A stretch of 64,000 bases of DNA from JAFGDI01 sp963667715. GTDB lineage: Bacteria; Planctomycetota; Phycisphaerae; Sedimentisphaerales; SM23-30. Numbering within the stretch: the stretch's first letter is position 1; every line of letters begins with the position of its first letter. The translations under genes were made by a program, and so were the position numbers. Positions 49,066 to 59,158 of the stretch are shown here, in pieces. The stretch covers positions 1,178,001 to 1,242,000 of the forward strand of contig OY763926.1 of assembly GCA_963667715.1 (NCBI GenBank). Direction: 5' to 3'. The notes beneath the pieces are model-generated. The model had not been told where the DNA came from and ran no database searches. It saw nothing but the letters and a program-made list of their open reading frames with translations.

Positions 49066-52000
49066 ATGAAATCAATTGCACGATCATTAGTGTTTTTTAT
49101 GGTCTTTTCGACAATGTCGGCTATTTCCTTTGGCCAGGAAATAGATCTTGGTATGTTCGATCAGTATAAGTGGGACAAGAACTGGGCGGTAGCTGACGCA
49201 GATAAGATAGCTCCTGATACTTATCCAAATGCTGATACAATAATGGTTTGTGATAGAACTGTAGATTATTATCAGGCAGACGCATCATATGTGACCTGGA
49301 TGGATACTTATGAAAAAGTACTTACTGAAAAGGGCAAACGCAGTAAGCAGGTGGTTTCATTGCCATATAATGAAACCTACTCTAGCTGGGATGTGTCCTT
49401 ACTGGAGATCATTAAGCCAGACGGCACATCCACAGTAATTGATATAGCCTCCCGCAGCAAGGAAATGATCGATCGCTCTCAGATGTCGATGAATATATAC
49501 GACCCTGCTCAGAAGATCCTTCAGATCGGTCTCTCTGGTGTTGAGATTGGTGATGTTATCCATATGACTGCTGCCAGTAAGCAGCATAAGCCGCGTGCCA
49601 AAGGTATCTGGTGCGGATTCCAGACATTTGAAAGCGATTCTCCTATACGGAACTTTGTGTACGAGATACATGAGTGCCCTGAGCTACCTTTGAGGCTTAT
49701 CCAGATCAAAGATCCGGTTGATGGTACTGTTACCGCCAGCACTCGTCAGGAAAACGGTCGCAAGGTATACCGCTGGGAAGTGAAGAATGTCCCCCAGATT
49801 TTTGTTGAGCCATCAATGCCAGCTTATTATACCGTTACCCAGAGGCTGCTGGTTAGTACTGCTTCAGATTGGAAAGAAGTTTCTCGTTGGTATTATGGTC
49901 TTTGTGAGCCGTATCTTGCACCAAATGATGATATGAAAGCCAAAGTGCAGGAGCTTATTGCTGACTGTACCACTCGCCAGGAAAAGATCGAGGCTGTTTT
50001 TAAATTTGTATCTCAGGAAATACGCTACCTGGGCATTATTCCAGAGGGTGAAGATGAGGCACCTGGTTATCAGCCGCATTATGTTACCCAGACCTTTGAA
50101 AATCGTCATGGTGTATGCCGTGATAAGGCTGCTTTGCTTGCTACTATGCTCAGGTTGGCAGGTTTTGAGGCATTTCCGGTTCTTATTAAGTCCGGCCCTA
50201 AAATGGATATGGAAGTTCCGCTGCCTTATTTTAATCATGCTATTACCTCAGTACTAAATGATGACGGCAGCTATACCCTTATGGATTCAACCGATGAAAA
50301 TACCAAAGAGCTTTTCCCTGCTTACCTTTGCGACATGAGCTATTTAGTGGCTCGTCCGGAAGGAGAAGTATTGAAAGTTTCTGATATTGTTCCGGCAGAA
50401 GAAAACCTTATGCTGGTTGATACCGTTGGTAAGATTACAGCACAAGGTACTCTCGAGGCCAGCTGTCATTTACAGTTCAATGGTATAAATGATAATATAT
50501 ATCGTAGTTATTTTGCTCGTGCTAATCAGGAAGAGCGTCGTAAGTTTTTTGAATCTGTGATCAAAGGTGCGGTTGCCGGTGCCACTTTAGGTGATTGCAA
50601 GATCCAGCCTGCTGATATGCTAGACACCACCAAACCACTTGATGTAGAGCTTGGTTTTACTGCTGAAAATGTTTTGATCGGGCAGGGCGATACTATTATG
50701 GTTCCGACTATTAGTCTTGACCGTAGTGTTGGAATGGCTAACTTTGTTCTTCGTGGAACTGGTTTGGAAAAACGTCGCTTCCCAATGCAGACTCGTTATG
50801 CCTGTGGGGTAAAACAAACAATGGAAATAGAACTTGATCCATCTATCGGTAAAGCTGTGTCAATACCGGCATATGATAAGATCAATGATGATATAATTAC
50901 TCTTGACCGTGAATATCAGTTTAATGATGGTAAAATAACAGGTCAAGGTACTTTCTTTATTAAGCTTACCGAGGTAGACCCTGAACAGTATCTTGCATTG
51001 AAAGAACATCTCCGTACCATGGAGTATAATGATCGTAAGATGACGGTATTTGCACGTCCTTCAGAGGAAGCTACAGCTGATGTTGTCTATAATAATGTAG
51101 AGCATGATTATGTTCTGACTGATAACGGCAGCTGGACAGAGACTGTTACGGTTAAAGAGCTGATAAAGACATATAGCGGTAAAAAGAGTAATGCTGAATT
51201 GCAGTTAAATTATAACGAAGCATGGGAGTCTATAGAACTGCTTGAGGCTCGTGTGACAAATGGCGATAAGGTAAAGGAAATAACCAAGGACGAAATAAAT
51301 ATTATGGATGCTGGCTGGGTTGCTTCGGCTCCTCGTTATCCGGCATCAAAGACCATGGTTGCTTCATTACCTGGCGTTGAGATTGGCAGTGTAATAGAAT
51401 ACAAATATCGCAGAACAGTAACCGGTATGCCGTTTTTCGCTATGTCGGAAGTTTTTGCCTCGCAAGATCCTATAAAGCACAAGACTGTTACTATAAGTAT
51501 GCCAGAGAAGCTTAAGTGTCATCTTTTGGTAGATGATAATGGTGTGACCGAAGCTGATGTTGATGGTGATAAAAAAATTACCAGAGATGAAAGTATAGCT
51601 GATGGTATTGTTACTTATACCTTTACTGCTGACGATTTGGCTCTTATCCCTCGTGAAGACAGTATGGCTCCTGCTTTTAGCTATATGCCTGTGGTTATGA
51701 TCTCTACTGGCGATTGGAAAGATTATTCGCATAATTTCAAAAAGTGTCTTGATAAAGCGGTTTCCGGCCAGAAAAATGTAAAAGCAAAAGCCCGTGAGCT
51801 GGTTAAGTCTGTTAAAGGACGCAAGGAAAAGGCAATAGTTATTCGTGATTTTGTGGCCCGAAATATTCGTCGGGTTGGACCGGGTGCCGGTGCAATTACA
51901 AATGATGCTGTTACTGACGCTGATATTACCCTGGCTGATGGTTATGGAAATTCAACAGATAGTGCAATTGTCCTGTATGCTATGGCGAAAGCTGCTGGTT

Positions 52001-52893
52001 TAAGCCCTGAGTTTATCCTTGGCGGCTACACATCAAGAGTCGAAGCTTTGTGTCAGGTTCAGCTTGACTACTCTGGAGCTTCGCTGTTTGGTGCTGTTCT
52101 GGTTAGAGTCAAGATAGACGGCGATTATGTTTATCTGAACGATACCGATCAGTATGACCATTTAGGTGTTACCGGCTACGATGACTGCCCGGTAATTGAG
52201 CTTTCAAAAGGACGTATCACAGAACTTGACCTGGCCGATGATCTGGAAAGTCGTTCATATCAGGAATACAATATTTCAATAAGTACTGATGGCGATGCCG
52301 ATTTTATGGTTAGCACTAGTGTGCAGGGTGCAAGCTATGGTAGCCGTAAACGCATGTTTGTCGAGATGATGCCGGAGAATCGTGATAGATATGTTCAGCA
52401 GCTGGTAACCAGTGTCTCCCAGGGAGCAACTCTTACCGAAGAGCTTCAAACCAGCTATGATTCATATCCAGGCGTTGAGAAGTTTACTGTTGCTGTTGAT
52501 AAATACGCAGTTTGCGATGGAGATTCTATTTATTTTGAAATTCCAAATGGTCTGCCTGTTTTGGGCCTGAGTGCAGATGAGCATGAAAGTCCATATTATA
52601 TCCATGGTCCATTGGAAAAAGAGGTAAAAGTTCACGTGGAACTGCCGGCTGGTTATAGTGAGCTGCTTATGGCTCCAGAGAGCAATATCTGGCAGCTGCC
52701 TTGTAATGCTGGAACTATCTCAATAGAGGTTATTTCAAATGAAGGAACTTCACTAGATATAATTGAAAAGGTTTCCCTCAACGACGCCATTATTGCCCCA
52801 GAATATTATGGCCAACTACTAGAGATAGATCGTCAGATAAGCCATAAGGATATGGAAATGATACTAGTCAGAAAGCCGGTTTCAGCGAACTGA
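49066..52893 (+). CDS. Duplicated DUF3857/transglutaminase-like exported protein
   Basis: The protein has 1275 residues from ATG 49066 (GTG 49060 also in frame). A signal peptide is present (MKSIARSLVFFMVFSTMSAISFGQE). The first half has DUF3857 (about 60-270) and a transglutaminase core with HGVC351RDKA, YFNHAIT and TLMDSTDE, a complete Cys-His-Asp triad. The second half repeats the plan: DUF3857 (about 660-850) and a core reading GYGNS963TDSA, where Ser replaces Cys, with no matching His. So the second unit is probably inactive. Such large periplasmic proteins are common in PVC and Bacteroidetes; their substrates are unknown. Confidence 0.85.
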   Translation: MKSIARSLVFFMVFSTMSAISFGQEIDLGMFDQYKWDKNWAVADADKIAPDTYPNADTIMVCDRTVDYYQADASYVTWMDTYEKVLTEKGKRSKQVVSLPYNETYSSWDVSLLEIIKPDGTSTVIDIASRSKEMIDRSQMSMNIYDPAQKILQIGLSGVEIGDVIHMTAASKQHKPRAKGIWCGFQTFESDSPIRNFVYEIHECPELPLRLIQIKDPVDGTVTASTRQENGRKVYRWEVKNVPQIFVEPSMPAYYTVTQRLLVSTASDWKEVSRWYYGLCEPYLAPNDDMKAKVQELIADCTTRQEKIEAVFKFVSQEIRYLGIIPEGEDEAPGYQPHYVTQTFENRHGVCRDKAALLATMLRLAGFEAFPVLIKSGPKMDMEVPLPYFNHAITSVLNDDGSYTLMDSTDENTKELFPAYLCDMSYLVARPEGEVLKVSDIVPAEENLMLVDTVGKITAQGTLEASCHLQFNGINDNIYRSYFARANQEERRKFFESVIKGAVAGATLGDCKIQPADMLDTTKPLDVELGFTAENVLIGQGDTIMVPTISLDRSVGMANFVLRGTGLEKRRFPMQTRYACGVKQTMEIELDPSIGKAVSIPAYDKINDDIITLDREYQFNDGKITGQGTFFIKLTEVDPEQYLALKEHLRTMEYNDRKMTVFARPSEEATADVVYNNVEHDYVLTDNGSWTETVTVKELIKTYSGKKSNAELQLNYNEAWESIELLEARVTNGDKVKEITKDEINIMDAGWVASAPRYPASKTMVASLPGVEIGSVIEYKYRRTVTGMPFFAMSEVFASQDPIKHKTVTISMPEKLKCHLLVDDNGVTEADVDGDKKITRDESIADGIVTYTFTADDLALIPREDSMAPAFSYMPVVMISTGDWKDYSHNFKKCLDKAVSGQKNVKAKARELVKSVKGRKEKAIVIRDFVARNIRRVGPGAGAITNDAVTDADITLADGYGNSTDSAIVLYAMAKAAGLSPEFILGGYTSRVEALCQVQLDYSGASLFGAVLVRVKIDGDYVYLNDTDQYDHLGVTGYDDCPVIELSKGRITELDLADDLESRSYQEYNISISTDGDADFMVSTSVQGASYGSRKRMFVEMMPENRDRYVQQLVTSVSQGATLTEELQTSYDSYPGVEKFTVAVDKYAVCDGDSIYFEIPNGLPVLGLSADEHESPYYIHGPLEKEVKVHVELPAGYSELLMAPESNIWQLPCNAGTISIEVISNEGTSLDIIEKVSLNDAIIAPEYYGQLLEIDRQISHKDMEMILVRKPVSAN

Positions 52894-52916
52894 TTACTTA
52901 AATTTGAATGTTTAAG

Positions 52917-52960
52917 AAAAAAGCGTAATCCTGCTTTAGACAGTGATTACGCTTTTTTTT
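52917..52960. terminator. Bidirectional terminator between the DUF3857 gene and der
   Basis: AAAAAAGCGTAATC pairs with GATTACGCTTTTTT around 14 bases. Confidence 0.85.
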
Positions 52961-52988
52961 ATGAGTTTATTTTGGGAGCAAATAGTGT

Positions 52989-54551
52989 TTAGAAGCCTTC
53001 GTGTCTGTCTTTTTCTGCTTCGTAGTCGAAGTCTTCAAACTCGTAATCGTCATCCCCATCATCTTCGACATAATTGTTATCGATGTATTTCATATCGATA
53101 TCCTCTGCATCGTCACCATTGCCTGTGTCGTCAATAAACTGGATGTCAGCTTTTTGCTGAATGTATTCCTGCTCTGTAATAGAGCCAACCAGGTCTCGTA
53201 CTTCGTCGAAATCAAATTTCTCATTAACCTTCTGGTTACGGGCACGAACTATAAGCCTTAGCGGTACTTCCGACCATGGCATAATATCGCGTAGCCTGTT
53301 TATGAAGAAACGCTGATAATTTTCATCAATCTTTTCAGGGTCGTTAACAAATAGCACCAGGGTTGGAGGGTTGATAGATACTTGTGTACCATAATAGATC
53401 CTTGGCATACCAACTTTTTTACGGGCACTTGGAGCACGCTCTTCTGTAATAGCCTTAATAGCTTTATTGATTCTACCGGTACCCACCTTGGTGCGAGCCT
53501 GTTTGAAAATATTGCTGGTAAGGTCGATCAGAGAGTCTACGTTTTTATCTTCCTTGGCAGTAATAAAGCAGATAGGGGCAAAATTGAGTCCTGGCAGTAC
53601 TTTATCAAAATATTCTGCATAAGCGTCGGTAGAGGCTTTGTCCTTGGCAAGGTCCCATTTGTTTACTACGATAATAACCGGCTTATGATTGTCAATAATG
53701 AATCTAGCCAGCTTTTTATCTACCTGGGAAATAGGTGCTGTTGAGTCAACGAAGAAAAGCGACACGTCAGCCCTGCGAATAGCCTGGACCGAACGGGTGT
53801 AGCTATAGAACTCTATGCCGTTGGCGTCGTTCATTTTGTTCTTTTTTCTTACACCCGCAGTATCGATCACTACAAATGTACGGCTGTCTTTTACAAATCG
53901 AATATCAACGGCATCTCTGGTAGTACCAGCTACGTCGCTTACGATTACGCGATTTTCGCCAGCCAGAGAGTTGATAAATGTACTTTTACCAACATTTCTT
54001 TTACCGACCACGGCAATTTTCATTACTTCTTCTTCAGGTTTAGAAGTGTCCAGGTCTTCCAGACGTTCAAGAACGCTTTCAACCAGCTCCTGGCGATGAC
54101 GAGCATGCAGGGCTGATATACATAGAGGCTCGCCGAACCCTAGCTTGTAGAACTCGCCAGCGGTATTATCCAGATCTGGCGAATCACATTTATTTAGTAC
54201 CAGAATAACATTCAGCTTTTCTTTACGAAGCAGCTGTGCAACTTTAATATCAAGCGGTAACAATCCGGTTCTGACATCACAAACAAAGAGAACAACATCC
54301 GATTTGAGCAGGGCGGATTGTATTTGATCTTCGACGTGAGCTGTCAAGTTGTCATGGTCTTCGATTCCATATCCGCCGGTATCGACCATCTCGAAGTATT
54401 TGCCATCCATCTCAATGATCGCACTTACGCGGTCACGAGTAACCCCCGGGGTGTCTTCAACAATACTGATCCTCTCTTTTGCGAGAATATTCAGTAAGCT
54501 GCTTTTTCCTACATTTGGTCTGCCGACTATAGCTACTACTGGTAGGGCCAT
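52989..54551 (-). CDS. der: Ribosome biogenesis GTPase Der (EngA)
   Basis: The protein has 520 residues. The first G domain begins VAIVGRPNVGKSSLLN with DTPGVTRD, DTGGY and NKCD. The second begins IAVVGKRNVGKSTFIN with VAGTTRDAV, DTAGVRKK and NKWD. A KH-like domain follows (RIYYGTQVSINPPTLVLFVN). The last 45 residues form an unusual Asp/Glu-rich tail (DDTGNGDDAEDIDMKY...). Der assists 50S assembly. The acidic tail is beyond the usual family end and could mimic nucleic acid or bind basic ribosomal proteins. Confidence 0.96.
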   Translation of the reverse strand: MALPVVAIVGRPNVGKSSLLNILAKERISIVEDTPGVTRDRVSAIIEMDGKYFEMVDTGGYGIEDHDNLTAHVEDQIQSALLKSDVVLFVCDVRTGLLPLDIKVAQLLRKEKLNVILVLNKCDSPDLDNTAGEFYKLGFGEPLCISALHARHRQELVESVLERLEDLDTSKPEEEVMKIAVVGKRNVGKSTFINSLAGENRVIVSDVAGTTRDAVDIRFVKDSRTFVVIDTAGVRKKNKMNDANGIEFYSYTRSVQAIRRADVSLFFVDSTAPISQVDKKLARFIIDNHKPVIIVVNKWDLAKDKASTDAYAEYFDKVLPGLNFAPICFITAKEDKNVDSLIDLTSNIFKQARTKVGTGRINKAIKAITEERAPSARKKVGMPRIYYGTQVSINPPTLVLFVNDPEKIDENYQRFFINRLRDIMPWSEVPLRLIVRARNQKVNEKFDFDEVRDLVGSITEQEYIQQKADIQFIDDTGNGDDAEDIDMKYIDNNYVEDDGDDDYEFEDFDYEAEKDRHEGF

Positions 54552-54954
54552 TTGTTATAATCCTGTCCGTTTTCTGGTAATATTGAAAAATCTATTTAAT
54601 CCTTTTTGGCCGTCTGTTTTTATGTTTTCCCCTGGCATCAAAAAGGTGTGAAAAACCTGAAATCAGTACTGAAAATACAGGTTTTTTTACTCTTTGAACA
54701 TAATTAAATGCTTTTATGCTATAAAATTATATATCAAGTCCCTTATTATAGCATAAAAAAAGAACTATTCTATAATTATTTGTCCTAAATGAGTTCTCAA
54801 ATGTGCCGAAAACCCCATTTTTCAGTGTTATAAACGTTAAAACCACTATATCTAAGGTTGACTTATACCTCCATTTAATATATCATTACGCAGTCCAAAG
54901 CGAACAGGTATTGTAGTTTCGCTATCGTTAAGTAAATAATTAAGAGAGGTTTAT
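54552..54954. promoter_or_regulatory. Divergent der / etfB promoter region
   Basis: A sigma70-type promoter for etfB is visible: TTGACT (54858-54863), 17-base spacer, TATCAT (54881-54886), about 68 bases before the etfB start. The rest is AT-rich with no gene. GAGAGG precedes the etfB ATG. Confidence 0.6.
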
Positions 54955-55824
54955 ATGGCTTATAACAGTGTTGTGCTGGTGAAACAGGTGCCTGACACCA
55001 AGGCCGTTACCGGAAAAGCTATGAACGATGACGGTACAGTTAATCGTGCTGCTTTGCCGGCGATCTTCAACCCGGAAGATCTTAACGCCCTTGAGATGGC
55101 TCTGCAGGTTAAAGCAAAATACGGGGGAACTGTTACTGTTGTAACTATGGGTCTTCCATCAGCTTGTGAAGTATTAAGGCAGGGGCTATTCCGCGGTGCG
55201 GATAAGGCTGTATTGGTTACTGACCGCAGAGCTGCGGCAAGTGACACACTAGCAACCAGTTATATCCTTAGCTGTGCTATTCGTAAGATCGAAGATGTGG
55301 ATATGGTATTCTGCGGTCGTCAGGCGATCGACGGCGATACTGCCCAGGTTGGTCCTCAGGCAGCTGAGAAGCTTGGTTACCCTCAGATAACTTACGTTGA
55401 AGATCTGGAACTAGACGGGCGTACCATAATTGCCAAGCGTGGTGTTGGTAACGGCTGGGAAAAAGTTAAATGTGATATGCCGGCGTTATTGACTGTGCTT
55501 GACACAGCTAATGATCCAAGACCTGCTGTTTCTCGTCAGATGATGTGGTTCAAGAAAGCTAAGAGCCCATCAGAAGTTAAGTCTACCGGTGGCGATGATG
55601 CTCAGGTTGACTCCCTTCGTGATCGCGGCCTGCTTATTGAAGAATGGAATCTTGACCATCTGGAAGCTGATATGCAGTGGTGTGGTAAGAGTGGAAGCCC
55701 GACAAAGGTTAATCGTATCCAGAGCGTTGTTCTTACTGCTGGTGGGTCAAAAACGATTCCGGCAACTGATGATGGTATCAGAGATCTGGTACACGAGCTT
55801 ATCGATGATCACACTATCGGCTAA
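54955..55824 (+). CDS. etfB: Electron transfer flavoprotein beta subunit
   Basis: The protein has 289 residues: VVLVKQVPDTKAVTGKAMNDDGTVNR, FNPEDLNALEMALQVKAKYGG, VTMGLPSACEVLRQGLFRGADKAVLVTDR, FCGRQAIDGDTAQVGPQAAEKLGYPQITYVEDLE and a conserved DTANDPRPAVSRQMM. With EtfA it forms the FAD-binding electron carrier for the acyl-CoA dehydrogenase encoded downstream. First gene of the cluster. Confidence 0.94.
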   Translation: MAYNSVVLVKQVPDTKAVTGKAMNDDGTVNRAALPAIFNPEDLNALEMALQVKAKYGGTVTVVTMGLPSACEVLRQGLFRGADKAVLVTDRRAAASDTLATSYILSCAIRKIEDVDMVFCGRQAIDGDTAQVGPQAAEKLGYPQITYVEDLELDGRTIIAKRGVGNGWEKVKCDMPALLTVLDTANDPRPAVSRQMMWFKKAKSPSEVKSTGGDDAQVDSLRDRGLLIEEWNLDHLEADMQWCGKSGSPTKVNRIQSVVLTAGGSKTIPATDDGIRDLVHELIDDHTIG

Positions 55825-55968
55825 TCAGTTTAATTGTCAACTGCCTCAATTTGAGATGGTTTAAGTGTAAAAATTATATAAATAGGCAGGTTCTTGTTGC
55901 CGCTTGCCGGGCTTGGTTGTTCGGTGCAGAAAAGGCGATAGCTCCTGGAAACCAAAGGTTTTTATAAT

Positions 55969-56997
55969 ATGATCGAAGTAAATAGAAATGGCGAAGTCTG
56001 GGTTTATGCCGAACAGATAGACGGAAAACTCGCTGATGTTTCTCTGGAACTGCTTGGCCGTGGCCGTGAGTTAGCTGATAAGTTGTCGGTTAAGCTGGGT
56101 GCGGTTCTTGCCGGTCGCAGTGTTGGAAATGCAGCCAAGGAACTTGGCGCTTTTGGTGCTGATAAAGTGTATGTTGTCGATAATGACGATCTTGAGATAT
56201 ATCAGACCAATAGTTATACAAAAGTTATCTGTGAACTTATTAGTAAGTATAAGCCGCAGATCGTGCTCTACGGAGCCAGTCATATAGGTCGTGACCTAGC
56301 CCCGCGTGTAGCATCTACAATGCGAGCTGGTTTGACCGCTGACTGTACTGATCTTCAGGTTGAAGATTATACAGAGCCTAAAAGTGGAACAGTTCACAAG
56401 AACCTGCTCCAGCAGATCCGTCCAGCCTTTGGTGGAAACATCATAGCTACAATTATCAATTATGATCGCTGGCCTCAGATGGCAACTATACGCGAAGGCG
56501 TTATGCCAATGCCGGAAAAGGATGTTAACAGAGCCGTTGAGATTATTACTGAAGAGTCTTATCTTACCGATGCTGATCTGCCTCTGACTATTCTTGATCG
56601 TCACGTTGCCAAGAAAAAAGTTAACCTCAAAGCAGCTCGTATTATCGTAGCTGGTGGTGCTGGTATTGGCGGTAAAGAAAACTTCAAGATGATCTGGGAT
56701 CTTGCTCATGTGCTCGGCGGTGTACCTGGTGGTAGCCGTGCTGCAGTTGACCTTGGTTATATCGATCATGATCATCAGGTTGGCCAGACTGGTACAACAG
56801 TTCGTCCGGCTCTTTATATCGCAGTTGGTATCAGCGGTGCTATTCAGCACGTTGCTGGTATGAGCGAATCAGCTCGTATCATTGCCATTAACAATGACCC
56901 TGATGCTCCTATCTTCTCAGTTGCACATTACGGCATCGTTGGCGATTACCAGGACGTTATTCCGAAGATGATCAAAGCTATCAGGGCAAAACAGTAA
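55969..56997 (+). CDS. etfA: Electron transfer flavoprotein alpha subunit
   Basis: The protein has 342 residues. The N-terminal part includes LLGRGRELADKLSVKLGAVLAG and IVLYGASHIGRDLAPRVAS. The C-terminal FAD domain has IIVAGGAGIGGKENFKMIWDLA, GGSRAAVDLGYIDHDHQVGQTGTTVRPALYIAVGISGAIQH and AINNDPDAPIFSVAHYGIVGDYQDV. It is separated from etfB by 144 bp without a terminator. It passes electrons from the dehydrogenase to the quinone pool or, in confurcating forms, elsewhere; no bifurcation marker was checked. Confidence 0.94.
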   Translation: MIEVNRNGEVWVYAEQIDGKLADVSLELLGRGRELADKLSVKLGAVLAGRSVGNAAKELGAFGADKVYVVDNDDLEIYQTNSYTKVICELISKYKPQIVLYGASHIGRDLAPRVASTMRAGLTADCTDLQVEDYTEPKSGTVHKNLLQQIRPAFGGNIIATIINYDRWPQMATIREGVMPMPEKDVNRAVEIITEESYLTDADLPLTILDRHVAKKKVNLKAARIIVAGGAGIGGKENFKMIWDLAHVLGGVPGGSRAAVDLGYIDHDHQVGQTGTTVRPALYIAVGISGAIQHVAGMSESARIIAINNDPDAPIFSVAHYGIVGDYQDVIPKMIKAIRAKQ

Positions 56998-57056
56998 TAA
57001 ACTGTGAAGCCTCGGAATTTATGTAAAATACAAACATTAATTTATGGAATAAAATA

Positions 57057-58871
57057 ATGGCTAATTTTTATACAGATAATGATGATATCAGGTTCCTTTT
57101 CAGGTACTATCAGCTCAATAAGCTGGCGGACCTTATGGAAGGTGATTACTCTGATAGTGAAAAATTCAACTGGGCCCCTGAAAATGCGGCTGATGCAGTT
57201 GATAATTATGATCGTCTGCTTGAGACAATTGGTCAGATCGCTGGTGATTTTGTTGCTCCACGTTCTGAACAGATCGATGTTGATGGTAATACACTGCACG
57301 AAGATGGAACAGTAAGTTACGCTCCTGGTATGAAGGAATGTATCGACCGTATGGCTGAAGCCAAGCTGATGGCCTTTACTCTGCCACATCGTTTTGGTGG
57401 TCTGAACTGTCCGAACTTCATCTATACTATGAGTAATGATGTAGTTTCTCGTGCCGATGCTTCACTTATGAATATTTACGGTCTTCAGGGTATTGCTGAA
57501 ACCATTAACGCTTTTGCTAATGAAGAGATCAAACAGCAGTATCTGCCGATCTTCTCAGAGCAGGGGGCTACTGGTGCTATGGTTCTTACTGAACCTGATG
57601 CTGGTTCTGACCTTCAGGCTGTTAAGCTTCGTGCTTATCAGGATTCAAATGGTCAGTGGCGTCTCCATGGTGTAAAGCGTTTTATCACTAACGGTTGCGG
57701 CGAAGTACTATTGGTTCTGGCTCGTAGTGAGCCTGATCGTGCCGGTGGTATGGGCTTGAGCTTGTTTGTTTGCGATAACGGTCCTACTGTTAAGGTTCGT
57801 CGTCTTGAGAACAAACTTGGTATTCATGGTTCGCCAACCTGCGAAATGTACTTTGACCATACTCCATGTCAGCTTGTTGGTGAGCGTAAACGTGGTCTGG
57901 CCAAGTATGTAATGAGTCTGATGAACGGTGCCCGTGTTGGTATTGCTTCTCAGTCACTTGGTATTGGTGAAGCTGCTTTCCGTGTTGCTCGTGATTATGC
58001 TGCTAGTCGTGAACAGTTTGGTATGCCAATTGAAAAGCTGCCTTCAGTTCGTGATCTGCTGGTAGATATGAAGGTCATGCTGGAAGTTGCCCGTACACTT
58101 ACTATGGAAACATGCTGGATGGTTGACTTCAGTAACGGCCTGGAAATCAAGACTGAGTCTGGTGAAGTTACAGATAAAGAGCAACTCAAACAGCTTAAGA
58201 AAGAATTCAAGCATTACCGCCGTCTGGCTGATATGCTGACTCCGATGAGTAAGTACTATGCATCTGAAATGTGCAGTAAGGTATCTTATGAGTCTATGAG
58301 TGTACTCGGTGGTAGTGGTTATATGAAGGATTACCCGGTTGAACGCCATATGCGTGATGCCCGTATTACTTCAATTTATGAAGGTACTACTCAGCTGCAG
58401 ATCGTTGCTGCGGTTCGTGGTGTATGTTCTGGTACTGCAGAAAACTTCCTCGCTGAACTGGAAGCATTTGACTATCCGGCTGAGGTTAAGGATCTGGTTG
58501 ATATTCTGGTTGCTGATCGCGAACAGCTGCTTAAGGCTGTAGCATATACCAAGGAACAGCCTGGTACTGAATATATGGATCTTCATGGCCGTAAGCTGGT
58601 TGATATTGCTATTAACCTTATCGTAGGTCACCTGTTCCTACAGCAGTCTGTTGCTAAACCTGCTCTGGAAGACAAGTTCTGTCAGCCAGGTAAGGGTGAA
58701 GAGCTTTCTGCTTATGAGCGTCAGCGTCAGCATAAGGCTATTGTTGCCAGCCGCTTTATCAAGAGAAATTCTCCGATTAACGCTGCGAATGTTGTTGAAA
58801 TCACCTCTGGCGATCGTTCAACAATGAGTGATTATGATGCTATTGTTGGTCCGGTTCCTGAAGTAAACTAA
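57057..58871 (+). CDS. Acyl-CoA dehydrogenase
   Basis: The protein has 604 residues, the longer subtype with a C-terminal extension. Motifs: MVLTEPDAGSDLQAVKLRA (FAD-binding strand), VKRFITNGCGE, YAASREQFGMPIEKLPSVRDLLVDM, VSYESMSVLGGSGYMKDYPVERHMRDARITSIYEGTTQLQ with the catalytic Glu in YEGT. It oxidises an acyl-CoA and passes electrons to EtfAB, encoded just upstream. Substrate chain length is not predictable. A strong terminator closes the unit. Confidence 0.94.
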   Translation: MANFYTDNDDIRFLFRYYQLNKLADLMEGDYSDSEKFNWAPENAADAVDNYDRLLETIGQIAGDFVAPRSEQIDVDGNTLHEDGTVSYAPGMKECIDRMAEAKLMAFTLPHRFGGLNCPNFIYTMSNDVVSRADASLMNIYGLQGIAETINAFANEEIKQQYLPIFSEQGATGAMVLTEPDAGSDLQAVKLRAYQDSNGQWRLHGVKRFITNGCGEVLLVLARSEPDRAGGMGLSLFVCDNGPTVKVRRLENKLGIHGSPTCEMYFDHTPCQLVGERKRGLAKYVMSLMNGARVGIASQSLGIGEAAFRVARDYAASREQFGMPIEKLPSVRDLLVDMKVMLEVARTLTMETCWMVDFSNGLEIKTESGEVTDKEQLKQLKKEFKHYRRLADMLTPMSKYYASEMCSKVSYESMSVLGGSGYMKDYPVERHMRDARITSIYEGTTQLQIVAAVRGVCSGTAENFLAELEAFDYPAEVKDLVDILVADREQLLKAVAYTKEQPGTEYMDLHGRKLVDIAINLIVGHLFLQQSVAKPALEDKFCQPGKGEELSAYERQRQHKAIVASRFIKRNSPINAANVVEITSGDRSTMSDYDAIVGPVPEVN

Positions 58872-58897
58872 AAGCTGACAAGCTTTTATGCGATAAT

Positions 58898-58940
58898 AAT
58901 ACCCGCTGTGTGCTATATGTGCTGGCGGGTATTTTTTTTG
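58898..58940 (+). terminator. Intrinsic terminator after the Etf/ACAD cluster
   Basis: AATACCCGC pairs with GCGGGTATT around 18 bases, followed by TTTTTTT. Confidence 0.88.
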
Positions 58941-59158
58941 TCTTTTTCTGTCTCTATTGCATTTTTATTGACTTTTTTGTCATTTTCTAATATCATTTCC
59001 AAAATTGTCATTGGTTGCTGATCAATGACATACCACCAAAAGCATTCAGCTCGAATGCTCCCACCTGTAAAAGCTTTCATTGTGTAGTGTCATATTATGT
59101 TTGTATGATTCCCTGCCTGCAAAGCTGTGTTTACCAGAAGAGATAGAAAGAAGAGTAG

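Noticed and set aside
56296..56850. 184-codon reverse open frame opposite etfA
   Set aside because: It is a shadow of a well-conserved gene, Ser/Thr/Asn/Cys-rich with no domain.
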